A DNA stretch of 64,000 nt from Variovorax sp. ZS18.2.2 (GCF_024701975.1 NZ_JANLNM010000001.1:1-64000); one strand, 5' to 3'; shown: positions 18,601 through 27,463, counted from the stretch's first letter. Notes: generated by a model from the sequence alone, not told the origin. Made by a program: numbers and translations.

Positions 18601-19851
18601 TCAGAGCCTGAAGGTCTGCAGATGCTCGATGCGTTCCGCCAGACCTTCCGGCCCGAGGTAGTGCCCGAGCGAGCCATCGCGCACTTTCACCAACGTCGTT
18701 TCGAGTTCCGTCAGCATCGCATCGCGGTCCGCGACAAAGGCGGGCGGCACGTCGATGCCGGCTTCGGTGCAGGCATCGGCGATCAGGTGCGCGCTCGCAG
18801 GCGCACCGCACGCCACGCACTTGACGATGGCCGCCACGCTCGGCTCGGCGCCATTGGCCAGCAGCGCGCTCGTGAGTTCGGGCGCGATCTGGCCATCGAC
18901 GTTGCGCAAGGCATCGACCGCCACCGGCGCGCCCGCGCGCACCAAGGCCGCAGCCGCTGCGAAGGCGCTCTGGCTCAGCGCAACATCGGTCGCGAGGGCG
19001 CTGCCTTGCTGCGGCCCGTCGAAGCTCACGCCCGAGGCGGCCAGATCTACCACCAGCGGCGCGTCGTCGGTCGCGATCGCATGGTGCAGCGCCGCACGCG
19101 CCAGCGCCGGCTGATGGCGCAGCGTGCCGTCCGCGAGCGGCGTGCGCCAGTCGACCACGGCGCGGCAGTAGAAGGTGACCAGCTTGTCCATCAGGTCGAG
19201 GTCCAGCCCGTGGTCCTGGTGGCGGTCGTCCAGGTACTGCAGCAGGGTCTGTCCCGAGAAGTAGTCGCTCGTGGGGGCCAGCGGGTCTTCGTCGAGGTGC
19301 AATGCGGCGAAGGCACCTTGCAGGTCCGGCGCGACGGTGCTCAGCGTGTCTTCGTGCAATGCGTGCGTCCAGGCCGGCGGCAGGCCCTGCTTCCATGCGA
19401 TGACCCGGCCGTAGGCCTCGCCGGGCTCGACCACGGTGTAGATGCGGTCGAGGTACTCGAAACCGCCGAAGGGCAGGTGGGTGAGCTTGCCGCTCCAGGG
19501 CGCGTCGTTCTCGGCGGCGGCGTCTTTGGCCAGTTCCTGCTCGTGCTCGATCCAGCCCTGCAGGTCGCGGTAGCCGTCGCTGCCGTCCCAGAAGAGTTCC
19601 GACCAGCTCACGCTCTCGATGTTGCCGTTCATCGGCAGCGCGAGGTCGTAGTCGAGGCGCCCGCCCGCGGTCTCTTGCCACAGCGCGACCAGTGCCTCGG
19701 GAATCGGCCCGGCGCACAGGGCCTGCACGGCGGCGATCTGCTGCGCCGGCATCGGCGGCTGCGCATCGAAGATCACGCGGTCCGCGAACATCACGACGCC
19801 GTGTGCCCGCAAGGTGGAAATCTCGTCGGGTGAGAACCGGATGTTGTGCAT
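18601..19851 (-). CDS. SMI1/KNR4 (SUKH) domain protein with ankyrin-like C-terminal half
   Basis: This 416-residue protein is predicted cytosolic. ATG 19851 is preceded by GGAGG at 8 bp spacing. Residues ~20-165 read as a SUKH domain (IPEALVALWQETAGG, PMNGNIESVSW, HLPFGGFEYLDRIYTVVEPGEAYGRVIAWKQGLPP). Residues ~220-390 contain ankyrin-like helix pairs (ALHHAIATDDAPLVVDLAASGV, AAAALVRAGAPVAVDAL, LLANGAEPSVAAIVKCVACGAP). SUKH proteins are known mainly as immunity or partner-binding proteins. The gene lies 73 bp downstream of a retron-type reverse transcriptase on the same strand, with its own candidate promoter. A role as retron accessory or effector is a hypothesis; an unrelated housekeeping role is possible. 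Confidence 0.78.
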   Translation of the reverse strand: MHNIRFSPDEISTLRAHGVVMFADRVIFDAQPPMPAQQIAAVQALCAGPIPEALVALWQETAGGRLDYDLALPMNGNIESVSWSELFWDGSDGYRDLQGWIEHEQELAKDAAAENDAPWSGKLTHLPFGGFEYLDRIYTVVEPGEAYGRVIAWKQGLPPAWTHALHEDTLSTVAPDLQGAFAALHLDEDPLAPTSDYFSGQTLLQYLDDRHQDHGLDLDLMDKLVTFYCRAVVDWRTPLADGTLRHQPALARAALHHAIATDDAPLVVDLAASGVSFDGPQQGSALATDVALSQSAFAAAAALVRAGAPVAVDALRNVDGQIAPELTSALLANGAEPSVAAIVKCVACGAPASAHLIADACTEAGIDVPPAFVADRDAMLTELETTLVKVRDGSLGHYLGPEGLAERIEHLQTFRL

Positions 19852-19879
19852 GGCAGTGGCCTCCGTCGTTGTTGCCAAA

Positions 19880-19907
19880 AATGTAGCGCTTTGCAGAGGC
19901 ATGACAA
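19880..19907 (-). promoter_or_regulatory. Candidate promoter for the SUKH-ankyrin gene
   Basis: On the minus strand, TTGTCA (19902-19907) and TACATT (19880-19885) are separated by 16 bp, close to sigma-70 consensus and unusually clear for this GC-rich sequence. It lies between the reverse transcriptase stop and the SUKH gene, so that gene may be expressed independently as well as by read-through. Confidence 0.5.
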
Positions 19908-19924
19908 GCGGTACATGCGAGCGG

Positions 19925-21310
19925 TCAACCCGGTGGCTGCGGGACGGACGGCCATTCGATGCGTTCGAAGAGGCGCATCAGTCTCGCCTTGCGCGCCGGA
20001 TTGAACTGGCCGATCCACGCGATGTGGCCCAGCAGGTGGCCGCGGAAGTCGGCCACCTTTGCGCGGTTCTGGCTCGCGGGCCCGTGCAGCACGCACTGAT
20101 GCAGCACTGCTTTCAGTCGGTCGAAGTCGACGCGCGGCGTGTTCGCCTTCTCGTTCACGACCACGCCGGTCACGCGCTGCTGGCGGTGCCGCGGCATGCA
20201 GCGCACCTTGCGCGGATGAAGCGCAAAGCCCTCGTCGGCGGCGATGCCGTCGACCCAGGCACGCAGCGCGTTGAACTGCCCGCGCAGCGACGCAGGCCCC
20301 GAGAACACGAGGTCGTCCGCATAGCGCGTGTAGGTGGCGCCGAAGGCCCACGCGAGGCCTTCGAGCCGCAGGTCGAGTCGAAAGGCGCAGAGGTTCGCCA
20401 GCGCCGGCGAGCAGGGCGAGCCCTGCGGTAGATGCGGTTCGGCCAGGCGCTTGGCGCCTATCCAGTCGAGTCCGCCGTCGTCGCGAAGGCGCTCGATCAC
20501 CGCTGCCGACGTGCGGTGCGTGCACAGCGCGGTGAGCGCACGCGCCACGCCTTCGGGGTAGCCCAGCGTGCGCCACAGCGCATGCACGCGCGAGGCGCGC
20601 ACGCTGGGAAAGAAGTCGCGCAGGTCGAAGCCGATCACCACTTTCTGGCTGACATGCGCGGCCGCATGGCTTGCGACCGAGCGCTCCTGCACGAAGCCAT
20701 GGGCCGCCTCGTGCACCGGCACCCGCTGCAGCAGGTCGTCGAGGATGCGGCGCTGCACACGCTTGAGGTCCGCCTTGGGAATCTCGAGCAGCCGCAGGCC
20801 ACCGAGGCGCTTGGGCTGCAGCTGGTAGCGGTAGTGCGATGCGGGGTGCAGGCTCGATGCATCCGGCGCACGGAAGGCCTGCGATGCGGCGGTGAGCCAC
20901 GCGAGGCGGTCGGGTTCGAGTTCGAGCCACTGCGCAAGATCGGCCAGCGTGGGCAATCGAGGCAAGGCGAAGTGGTCGAGGCCCATCGGGCGCGGGAGCA
21001 TCTCTGCTGGTCGCAGGATAAGCCGGCGAATGCGGGGTGGCTCGTCCTGCTCGAAGGCGAGCTCCAGTGCCGGCGTTTCGAGGATCGCCTGCGTCAGCCC
21101 GGGAAGGTCGGTGCGCTCCCATGTCGCGAGCGATCGCTTGCCGAGTTCTTCGGCCAGCAGTTTCAGCCACGGCGGGTCGACGCCAAGCGCCGCCTCGGCC
21201 CGCGCACGCAACGCATCGGGCGTGGTGCCGCCGGGCTGCCTCGCATCGGCCAGCAGGGCATGCGCGAGGCCGCGTGCAATCCATTCCCTGTAGCTCGGTT
21301 CGCGCGTCAT
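19925..21310 (-). CDS. Retron-type reverse transcriptase
   Basis: A 461-residue reverse transcriptase. ATG 21310 (MTREPSYREW) is preferred because an upstream ATG at 21352 falls within the candidate a2 arm of the ncRNA. The palm domain is intact: FDLRDFFPSV (Asp229), LPQGSPCSPALANL (~294-307) and YTRYADDLVFSG (catalytic YADD at 330-333). Retron-style features are the VTG triplet in RVTGVVVNEK (380-382) and the C-terminal HIAWIGQFNP block. A ~155-residue N-terminal extension includes LPTLADLAQWLELEPDRLAWL before HYRYQLQPKRLGG, a layout I recall from myxobacterial Mx162-type retron enzymes. The family makes msDNA from its own ncRNA and most characterised retrons are anti-phage systems. No maturase or integrase domain is present. 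Confidence 0.88.
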   Translation of the reverse strand: MTREPSYREWIARGLAHALLADARQPGGTTPDALRARAEAALGVDPPWLKLLAEELGKRSLATWERTDLPGLTQAILETPALELAFEQDEPPRIRRLILRPAEMLPRPMGLDHFALPRLPTLADLAQWLELEPDRLAWLTAASQAFRAPDASSLHPASHYRYQLQPKRLGGLRLLEIPKADLKRVQRRILDDLLQRVPVHEAAHGFVQERSVASHAAAHVSQKVVIGFDLRDFFPSVRASRVHALWRTLGYPEGVARALTALCTHRTSAAVIERLRDDGGLDWIGAKRLAEPHLPQGSPCSPALANLCAFRLDLRLEGLAWAFGATYTRYADDLVFSGPASLRGQFNALRAWVDGIAADEGFALHPRKVRCMPRHRQQRVTGVVVNEKANTPRVDFDRLKAVLHQCVLHGPASQNRAKVADFRGHLLGHIAWIGQFNPARKARLMRLFERIEWPSVPQPPG

Positions 21311-21339
21311 GAAGGCGGTGAAGTGGAACGAAGGTGGCA

Positions 21340-21498
21340 ACCGGCCCTTCAACCAGCCGGTGATGCGCTAGCTGCGCTGCGCGACAGCGCAGTCCCGCTC
21401 ACGCGCCGAAATGTGTACCCATCCATCCACCGCGGGGGTGCCCCGCAGCACAAGGAAAGCGACGAATCGCCTGCCTTGTCGAGTCTTGAAGGTCCGGT
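21340..21498 (-). ncRNA. Candidate retron msr-msd RNA
   Basis: Read on the minus strand, a1 (ACCGGACCTTCAA, 21486-21498) and a2 (TTGAAGGGCCGGT, 21340-21352) pair at 12 of 13 positions and enclose 133 nt. A G follows a1 directly, where retrons place the branching guanosine. Inside are a stem ACAAGG/CCTTGT around GCGA-TTCG-TCGC (21450-21479), GCGGGG-CAC-CCCCGC (21432-21446), and a long hairpin at 21360-21402 with an 8-bp CTGCGCTG/CAGCGCAG apex, suitable as msr and msd parts. The RNA lies immediately before the reverse transcriptase gene, the usual order. Transcription and reverse transcription are unproven. Confidence 0.62.
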
Positions 21499-21531
21499 GC
21501 CGCGGCGATTGTTGCACGCGGCCTGTGACGC

Positions 21532-22380
21532 TCAGAGGTCGGTGCGCAGCTTCCAGATCTCGGGAAACAGCACCACGTCCAGCATCTTGCGCAGGTAGCT
21601 CACGCCGCCCGTGCCGCCGGTGCCGCGCTTGAAGCCGATCACGCGCTCGACCGTCGTCACATGGCGGAAGCGCCAGAGGCGGAAGGCGTCTTCGAGGTCG
21701 GTGAGCTTTTCGCCGAGCTGGTACAGGTCCCAGTGGTCGTGCGGATTGCGGTAGACAACGAGCCATGCCGCCTCGACGCCATCGCTCGATTCATAGGGCT
21801 GCGTCCAGTCCCGCTCCAGCCGGTCGGCGGGCACTGGCAGGCCGTGGCGCGCGAGGAGCCGCAGCGACTCGTCGTAGAGCGATGGCGAGCGGTAGGCCTC
21901 CTCGACCTGCGCGAGCAGATCGGCGCGGTGCGCATGCGGCTTGAGCATGGCGGCGTTCTTGTTGCCGAGCGCGAATTCGATGCAGCGGTATTGCGCGCTC
22001 TGGAAGCCGCTGGAGTTCGCGAGGTAGGGGCGCATCGCCGTGTACTCGGGCGGCGTCATGGTCGAGAGCACGGTCCATGCGCTCACCAGCTGTTCCATGA
22101 TGCGGCTCACGCGCGCGAGCATCTTGAAGGCGTCGGCCAGCTTCTCGCCGGCAATGCAGGTGGTGGCGGCGCGCAGCTCGTGCAGCATGAGCTTCATCCA
22201 GAGCTCGCTGGTCTGGTGCTGCACGATGAACAGCATCTCGTCGTGTGCGGGCGAAAGCGGGTGCTGCGCGTTGAGGATCTCGTCGAGGTGCAGGTAGTCG
22301 CCGTAGCTCATGGACTTGCTGAAGTCCAGTTGGGCCTTTTCTTCGTGGACGATTTTTTCGGTGTGCTTTTCGGCGGTCAT
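21532..22380 (-). CDS. kynA: Tryptophan 2,3-dioxygenase
   Basis: This 282-residue haem enzyme oxidises L-tryptophan to N-formylkynurenine, the first step of the kynurenine route. Visible blocks are [35 protein letters not shown] (distal side), and [27 protein letters not shown] carrying the proximal haem His. Start ATG 22380 overlaps the kynU stop by ATGA, so it is the last, translationally coupled gene of kynBUA. Confidence 0.96.
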   Translation of the reverse strand: MTAEKHTEKIVHEEKAQLDFSKSMSYGDYLHLDEILNAQHPLSPAHDEMLFIVQHQTSELWMKLMLHELRAATTCIAGEKLADAFKMLARVSRIMEQLVSAWTVLSTMTPPEYTAMRPYLANSSGFQSAQYRCIEFALGNKNAAMLKPHAHRADLLAQVEEAYRSPSLYDESLRLLARHGLPVPADRLERDWTQPYESSDGVEAAWLVVYRNPHDHWDLYQLGEKLTDLEDAFRLWRFRHVTTVERVIGFKRGTGGTGGVSYLRKMLDVVLFPEIWKLRTDL

Positions 22381-23654
22381 GTCACTGCGTTCTTGCGGTT
22401 GAATTCTTCGCGTCGCCACTCGCCGGTTTCGAGCACCTGCACAAGGTGTTCGACCGAGTTCCACACGTCCTCGAAACCGATGTACAGCGGCGTGAAGCCG
22501 AAGCGCAGGATGTCGGGCATCTGCGAGTCGCCGGCGCGGTAGTCGCCGATCACGCCGCGCGCGATCAGTGCCTGCACGATGGCGTAGGCGCCTTCTTCGC
22601 GGCTGAGGCACACCTGCGAGCCGCGCTTCGCATGGTCGCGCGGGGTGATGAGCGAAAGGCCCTGTCCCGTGCAGCGTTCCTCGACCAGTTGGATGAACAG
22701 ATCGGTAAGTGCAAGCGACTTGGTGCGCAGCGCGGCCATCGCGCCCTGGTCCTTGTTGAAGGCTTCGGCGGCGAGCACCGTGTCGAGCCCGCACTCCAGG
22801 CCCGCCAGCGCAATGATCGGCTGCGTGCCGCAGAGGTAGCGACCCACGCCCGGCGCGGGCCGGTAGTGCGGCGTGAACTCGAAGGGCGCCGCATGGCCCC
22901 ACCAGCCCGACAGCGGCTGCTCGAACTGGCCCGCATGCCGGGTATTGACCCACGCGAAGGCCGGTGCGCCGGGGCCGCCGTTCAGGTACTTGTAGCCGCA
23001 GCCGATCGCGTAGTCGGCGTTGCTGTCGTTGAGCGCCACCGGCACGGCGCCCGCGCTGTGCGCGAGGTCCCACACCGTGAGCGCGCCCGCCGCGTGCGCG
23101 GCGGCGGTGATGGCCTTCATGTCGTGCATGGCGCCGGTGCGGTAGTTGACATGCGTGAGCATCAGCACCGCCACTTCGTCGGTCAGCACGGCCGGGAGTT
23201 CGCTCGCATCGATGAGCTTCAGCGTGAAGCCGCGCTCGCGGCACAGCGACTCGGCGATGTAGAGGTCGGTGGGGAAGTTGCTGCGTTCGCTGATCACCAG
23301 CTTGCGACCACTGTCCTTCTGCTGCGAGAGGGCCGCGAACAGGACCTTGTAGAGATTGACCGAGGTGCTGTCGGTGCACACCACTTCGCCGGGCGCTGCG
23401 CCGATGAGGCGCGCGACCTTGTCGCCCAGGCGCTGCGGCAGGTCGAACCAGCTCGCGGTGTTCCACGAGCGGATGAGGCCTTCGCCCCATTCCTTGGTCA
23501 CCACTTCGGCGATGCGCGCGGGGGCCGCCTTGGGCATCACGCCGAGCGAGTTACCGTCCAGGTAGAGCACGTCGGCGGGAATCGTGAATTGGTCGCGCAG
23601 GGCGCGCAGCGGGTCTTGCGCGTCGAGCGCGCGGCAGTCTGCAAGGGTCGTCAT
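22377..23654 (-). CDS. kynU: Kynureninase
   Basis: The 425-residue PLP enzyme cleaves kynurenine to anthranilate and alanine. ATG 23654 ([11 protein letters not shown]) is the natural start. Characteristic blocks are [12 protein letters not shown] near the N-terminus, [28 protein letters not shown] with the PLP-binding lysine, and GWWGH. It lies 10 bp after kynB and overlaps kynA by 4 bp. Confidence 0.96.
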   Translation of the reverse strand: MTTLADCRALDAQDPLRALRDQFTIPADVLYLDGNSLGVMPKAAPARIAEVVTKEWGEGLIRSWNTASWFDLPQRLGDKVARLIGAAPGEVVCTDSTSVNLYKVLFAALSQQKDSGRKLVISERSNFPTDLYIAESLCRERGFTLKLIDASELPAVLTDEVAVLMLTHVNYRTGAMHDMKAITAAAHAAGALTVWDLAHSAGAVPVALNDSNADYAIGCGYKYLNGGPGAPAFAWVNTRHAGQFEQPLSGWWGHAAPFEFTPHYRPAPGVGRYLCGTQPIIALAGLECGLDTVLAAEAFNKDQGAMAALRTKSLALTDLFIQLVEERCTGQGLSLITPRDHAKRGSQVCLSREEGAYAIVQALIARGVIGDYRAGDSQMPDILRFGFTPLYIGFEDVWNSVEHLVQVLETGEWRREEFNRKNAVT

Positions 23655-23664
23655 GGTGAAGGTT

Positions 23665-24318
23665 TCAGCGGGGAAGATCACGCAGCACGGCGCGAACGGG
23701 GGAGGCATCGGCGCTCACCAGCTTGAGCGGCAGCGCGATGAGTTCGTAGTCGCCCTCGGGCACGGCGTCGAGCACGAGGTTCTCGAGCACGCGCAGGTCC
23801 AGGCGGCGGATGCGTTGGTGGCTCTCCAGCGTCTTGCTGTCGGCCGGGTCGATGCTGGCGGTGTCGATGCCGACGAGCTTCACGCCCATCGCGGCCAGGC
23901 GCTCGACGGTGGCGGGCGCGTAGGCCGCGAGCTGCGGGTCCCAATGGCCGACGGGCATGGTGGCGTAGGTGCGCACCAGCACGCGGGGCGGCAGGTCGCT
24001 CGTGACGGCATGCGCAATGTGCTCCCACTCGATCAGCGGACCCTTGGCGATGGCATGGATCACCCGGCAGGGGCCGAGGAAGGGTGTGAGATCGACGTTG
24101 CCGATGGTCTGGCCTTCGGGGTCGTAGTGCAGGGGCGCATCGGCGTGCGCGCCGACGTGGGGCGAGAGCTTGATCTCGCTGACGTTGACCGGGCAATCCG
24201 GCGAAATGGTCGCGGCCCAGCGCTGCTGGTAGGGCGTGTCGCCGGGGAACACCGGCGCGCCTTCATGCACCGGGGGGGAGATGTCCCAGACGCGGGGTTG
24301 GGGTTGCAGAGAACGCAT
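23665..24318 (-). CDS. kynB: Kynurenine formamidase
   Basis: The 217-residue metal-dependent cyclase-family enzyme hydrolyses N-formylkynurenine to kynurenine and formate. The motif [16 protein letters not shown] carries the metal-binding HxxxHxDxPxH signature. [17 protein letters not shown] and [10 protein letters not shown] are also typical. It is the first gene of kynBUA. An Lrp-like kynR gene, which is often adjacent, is absent here. Confidence 0.95.
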   Translation of the reverse strand: MRSLQPQPRVWDISPPVHEGAPVFPGDTPYQQRWAATISPDCPVNVSEIKLSPHVGAHADAPLHYDPEGQTIGNVDLTPFLGPCRVIHAIAKGPLIEWEHIAHAVTSDLPPRVLVRTYATMPVGHWDPQLAAYAPATVERLAAMGVKLVGIDTASIDPADSKTLESHQRIRRLDLRVLENLVLDAVPEGDYELIALPLKLVSADASPVRAVLRDLPR

Positions 24319-24349
24319 GGCGCGAAGTTAGCGCCGGGCGAGGGGTCGT

Positions 24350-24373
24350 GGTGTCGGTTATTTCCAACACACC
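24350..24373 (-). promoter_or_regulatory. Candidate operator upstream of kynBUA
   Basis: An imperfect palindrome, GGTGTCGG and CCAACACACC around an AT-rich centre, lies 32 bp before the kynB start. This is where an activator or repressor of the kyn operon could bind. KynR is a known kyn regulator in related bacteria; binding here is inference. Confidence 0.35.
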
Positions 24374-24393
24374 GCGTGACCAGATGCTGTGGT

Positions 24394-24702
24394 TCAGGCG
24401 TCCAGCGCGGGGAGGCCGTGTCGGGCGCGCGCCCGCTCGCAGGCGTCGCTGCCGGACTGCAACTCGTGGCACGGGTTAGGGCGCCATTCGTAGATGCCGC
24501 AGGCTACCGATTGGCCGATCTTTCCGGTGAGCGCCGCGCAGCGCATCGGCGTGTGATCGGTGCCGCGCATGCGGCAGAGGGCGTCGTTCACCTCGACCGC
24601 GAGGCCCGACGGCACGCGGCCGCCGTTGTCGTCGAGCTCATGCACGCTGAAGTCGACGCGGTAGCTGGCGCAGCAGGCGCCGCATTGCTGGCAAGGGGAC
24701 AC
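24394..24702 (-). CDS. YkgJ-family zinc/iron-chelating cysteine cluster protein
   Basis: A 102-residue protein starting MSPCQQCGACCASYRVDFS. Three cysteines in CxxCxxCC spacing at the N-terminus plus Cys residues in ALCRMRG, RCAAL, ACGIYEWRPNPCHE define the YkgJ-like cluster family, thought to bind zinc or an Fe-S cluster. No enzymatic function is known. It lies between kynB and argF on the same strand with gaps on both sides. Confidence 0.85.
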   Translation of the reverse strand: MSPCQQCGACCASYRVDFSVHELDDNGGRVPSGLAVEVNDALCRMRGTDHTPMRCAALTGKIGQSVACGIYEWRPNPCHELQSGSDACERARARHGLPALDA

Positions 24703-24728
24703 GCGGCCGCGCCTTCTTATTCAGGTGC

Positions 24729-25664
24729 TCAGAGCTTGCCGAGCAGCAGGAACTCCATCAGCGCCTTTTGAGCGTGGAGGCGGTTCTCGGCCTCGTCCCA
24801 CACGACCGACTGCGGTCCGTCGATGACCTCGGCCTGCACTTCCTCGCCGCGGTGCGCGGGCAGGCAGTGCATGAAGAGGGCACCGGGCTGGGCGATGCGC
24901 ATCATGTCCTCGTCGACGCACCAGTCGGCGAAGGCCTTGCGGCGCGCCTCGTTCTCGGCCTCGTAGCCCATGCTGGTCCAGACGTCGGTGGTGACCAAGT
25001 CGGCGCCGCGGCAGGCTTCCATCGGGTCCTTGAAGACCTTGTAGCTGTCGCCCGAGCGGATGCCGGCGATCGACTGGTCGACCTCGTAGCCGCTGGGCGT
25101 GCTCACATGTACCGTGAAGCCCAGGATCTCGGCCGCCTGCAGCCAGGTGTTGGCCATGTTGTTGCCGTCGCCCACCCAGGCCACCGTCTTGCCCTGGATC
25201 GAGCCGCGATGCTCGATGTAGGTGAAGATGTCCGCCAGGATCTGGCAGGGGTGGAACTCGTTCGTGAGGCCGTTGATGACGGGCACGCGCGAGTGCGCGG
25301 CAAAGGTGTCGATCTTGGTCTGCTCGTAGGTGCGGATCATCACGATGTCGACCATGCGGCTGATGACCTTCGCGCTGTCCTCGATGGGCTCGGCGCGGCC
25401 CAGCTGGCTGTCGCCGGTGGTCAGGTGCACCACGCTGCCGCCGAGCTGGTACATGCCGGCCTCGAAGCTCACGCGGGTGCGCGTGCTGGCCTTCTCGAAG
25501 ATCATGGCCAGCGTGCGGTCGACCAGCGGCTGGTGCTTTTCATACGTCTTGAACTTCTTCTTGATGATCGCCATGCGATCGAAGAGGTAGACGTACTCGT
25601 CGGCCGTGAGGTCGGCGAACTGCAGGTAGTGGCGGATGGCCGGCGGTGTCGTGGCGGTCGTCAT
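24729..25664 (-). CDS. argF: Ornithine carbamoyltransferase
   Basis: The 311-residue enzyme makes citrulline from ornithine and carbamoyl phosphate. The carbamoyl-phosphate site STRTRVSFEAGMYQLGG, the HPCQILAD block and MHCLPAHRGEEV are all present, with the KASTRTR pattern of true OTCases. Its ATG overlaps the argD stop by 4 bp, giving an argD-argF operon. Confidence 0.96.
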   Translation of the reverse strand: MTTATTPPAIRHYLQFADLTADEYVYLFDRMAIIKKKFKTYEKHQPLVDRTLAMIFEKASTRTRVSFEAGMYQLGGSVVHLTTGDSQLGRAEPIEDSAKVISRMVDIVMIRTYEQTKIDTFAAHSRVPVINGLTNEFHPCQILADIFTYIEHRGSIQGKTVAWVGDGNNMANTWLQAAEILGFTVHVSTPSGYEVDQSIAGIRSGDSYKVFKDPMEACRGADLVTTDVWTSMGYEAENEARRKAFADWCVDEDMMRIAQPGALFMHCLPAHRGEEVQAEVIDGPQSVVWDEAENRLHAQKALMEFLLLGKL

Positions 25665-26869
25665 TGCGCGGCAGGCTCCGACAGGAAGTTTTTGACGATC
25701 GGCGCGAGGATCGCGACGATCTCGTCGGCTTCGGCAATGCTCAGGATGAGCGGCGGCACCAGGCGGATCACCTTGTCGGCGGTCACGCTCAGCAGCAGGC
25801 CGGCATCGCAGGCGCGGTTGAGGATCACGCCGCAGGGACGGTCGAGCTCGATGCCCAGCATCAGGCCCTGGCCGCGGATTTCCTTCACGCCGGGCAGACC
25901 GCCGATTTCGCGTTCCAGCGCGGCCTTCAGGTGCGCGCCCACGGTGGCGGCGTTCTCAAGCAGCTTGTGCTCTTCCATGATGCGGATGGTTTCGACGCCG
26001 GCACGCATCGCGAGCGGGTTGCCGCCGAAGGTGGTGCCGTGGTTGCCCGGTCCGAAGATGTTGGCGGCCTTGGGGCCGGCCACGACGGCGCCGATCGGCA
26101 CGCCCGAGCCCAGGCCCTTGGCCAGCGGCATCACGTCGGGCAGGATGCCCGCCCACTGGTGGGCGAACCACTTGCCGGTGCGGCCCATGCCGCACTGCAC
26201 TTCGTCGATCATCATGAGCCAGTCGCGCTCGTCGCAGAGCTGGCGCACTTGCTTCAGGTAGTCCACGCGCATCGGATTGATGCCGCCTTCGCCCTGGATG
26301 GTCTCGAAGAACACGGCCACCACGTTCGGGTTGCCTTCGGTGGCCTTTTTGAGCGCCTCGATGTCGTTCAGCGGCACGCGGATGAAACCCTCGACCAGCG
26401 GGCCGAAGCCGGCCTGAACCTTGGGGTTGCCGGTGGCCGACAGGGTGGCAATGCTGCGGCCGTGGAAGGCGGCTTCGTAGACGACGATTTCGGGGCGCTC
26501 GATGCCCTTGTCGTGGCCGAACTTGCGCGCCAGCTTGAGAGCCGCTTCGTTGGCTTCGAGGCCGGTGCAGCAGAAAAATGCGTTGGTGAGGCCCGAAATC
26601 TCGGTCAGCTTGGCGGCGAGCTGTTCCTGGCCGGTCACGTGGTAGTAGTTGGAGCTGTGGATCAGCTTGGTCAGCTGGTCCTGCAATGCCGGCACCAGCT
26701 CGGGGTGGTTGTGGCCCAGCGTGTTGACGGCAATGCCGCCCAGTCCGTCGATGTAGGCCTTGCCCGTGGTGTCCCAGACTCGGCAGCCCTGGCCATGCGA
26801 CAGTGCGATCGGCAGGCGACCGTAGGTGTTCATGACGTGGGGCGAGGTGGGTTGGGCGGTAGCGCTCAT
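25661..26869 (-). CDS. argD: Acetylornithine aminotransferase
   Basis: This 402-residue class III PLP aminotransferase converts N-acetylglutamate semialdehyde to acetylornithine. ATG 26869 (MSATAQPTSPHVMNTYGR) is preferred over an upstream frame extension. Motifs include YIDGLGGIAVNTLGHNHP, FFCCTGLEANEAALKLAR, the MMIDEVQCGMGRTGKWF block, and LAKGLGSGVPIGA with the Schiff-base lysine. It is translationally coupled to argF. Confidence 0.95.
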   Translation of the reverse strand: MSATAQPTSPHVMNTYGRLPIALSHGQGCRVWDTTGKAYIDGLGGIAVNTLGHNHPELVPALQDQLTKLIHSSNYYHVTGQEQLAAKLTEISGLTNAFFCCTGLEANEAALKLARKFGHDKGIERPEIVVYEAAFHGRSIATLSATGNPKVQAGFGPLVEGFIRVPLNDIEALKKATEGNPNVVAVFFETIQGEGGINPMRVDYLKQVRQLCDERDWLMMIDEVQCGMGRTGKWFAHQWAGILPDVMPLAKGLGSGVPIGAVVAGPKAANIFGPGNHGTTFGGNPLAMRAGVETIRIMEEHKLLENAATVGAHLKAALEREIGGLPGVKEIRGQGLMLGIELDRPCGVILNRACDAGLLLSVTADKVIRLVPPLILSIAEADEIVAILAPIVKNFLSEPAAQ

Positions 26870-27028
26870 TGGGTTCTCCAGATAGGGAACGCGGATTCTA
26901 GGCGTGCGATTTGACGGCTTCGTTGACGATTTCGCATTACAGCAATGCCCCCGTTCAGGATGCAAAAAGTGCCCCGGATAGAATCCGTTGCTGCACCGCA
27001 GCACCCGTTTCGGTTGCCTCAATCAACG

Positions 27029-27433
27029 ATGATTTCCCCCACCGCCAAAGAAATCTTCATCCAGGGCATCACCCGTGATGGCCGGACCTTCCGCCCCAGC
27101 GACTGGGCCGAGCGGCTGGCGGGCGTCATGAGCTCCTTCCGGCCCGGCGGCGCCTTTCCGGGCAGCTACCTGAGCTATTCGCCGTGGTGCGAACCGACCA
27201 CCATCAACGGGGTCAAGTGCGTGATCGTGAACCGCGACCTGCGCGACGCCGAGCCCATGGCCTGGGACTTCTGCGTGAACTTCGCAAAAGACAACGACCT
27301 GCAGGTCTCCGAGGTGTCCCCGGCGCCGCCCGCACCGGCCGTGCCGAAGGCTGCGCAGACCCCGGTGGCTGCTGCGGTTCGGTCGGATCCCGCCGCGCCC
27401 GTGATTCCCGTCGAGCAGCCCAAAGCCGACTGA
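27029..27433 (+). CDS. DUF3579 family protein
   Basis: A 134-residue protein starting ATG 27029 (MISPTAKEIFIQGITRDGRTFRPSDWAERLAG). The block FRPGGAFPGSYLSYSPWCEPT and the core CVIVNRDLRDAEPMAWDFCVNFAKDNDLQV define DUF3579, a family widespread in beta-proteobacteria with no assigned function. The last ~35 residues are an Ala/Pro-rich tail. It is divergent from argD and followed by a strong terminator. Confidence 0.85.
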   Translation: MISPTAKEIFIQGITRDGRTFRPSDWAERLAGVMSSFRPGGAFPGSYLSYSPWCEPTTINGVKCVIVNRDLRDAEPMAWDFCVNFAKDNDLQVSEVSPAPPAPAVPKAAQTPVAAAVRSDPAAPVIPVEQPKAD

Positions 27434-27463
27434 CCCGGCAAAACCGGAAACCTAGCGCCCATG

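Noticed and set aside
19925..21310. Group II intron maturase or diversity-generating retroelement reverse transcriptase.
   Set aside because: There is no maturase or endonuclease domain, no intron-like flanks and no template/variable repeat pair nearby. The VTG triplet and C-terminal block fit the retron group.
21532..23490. A single fused 652-residue protein covering kynA and the end of kynU.
   Set aside because: The frame upstream of 22380 is a shadow of kynU; kynA has its own ATG overlapping the kynU stop by ATGA.
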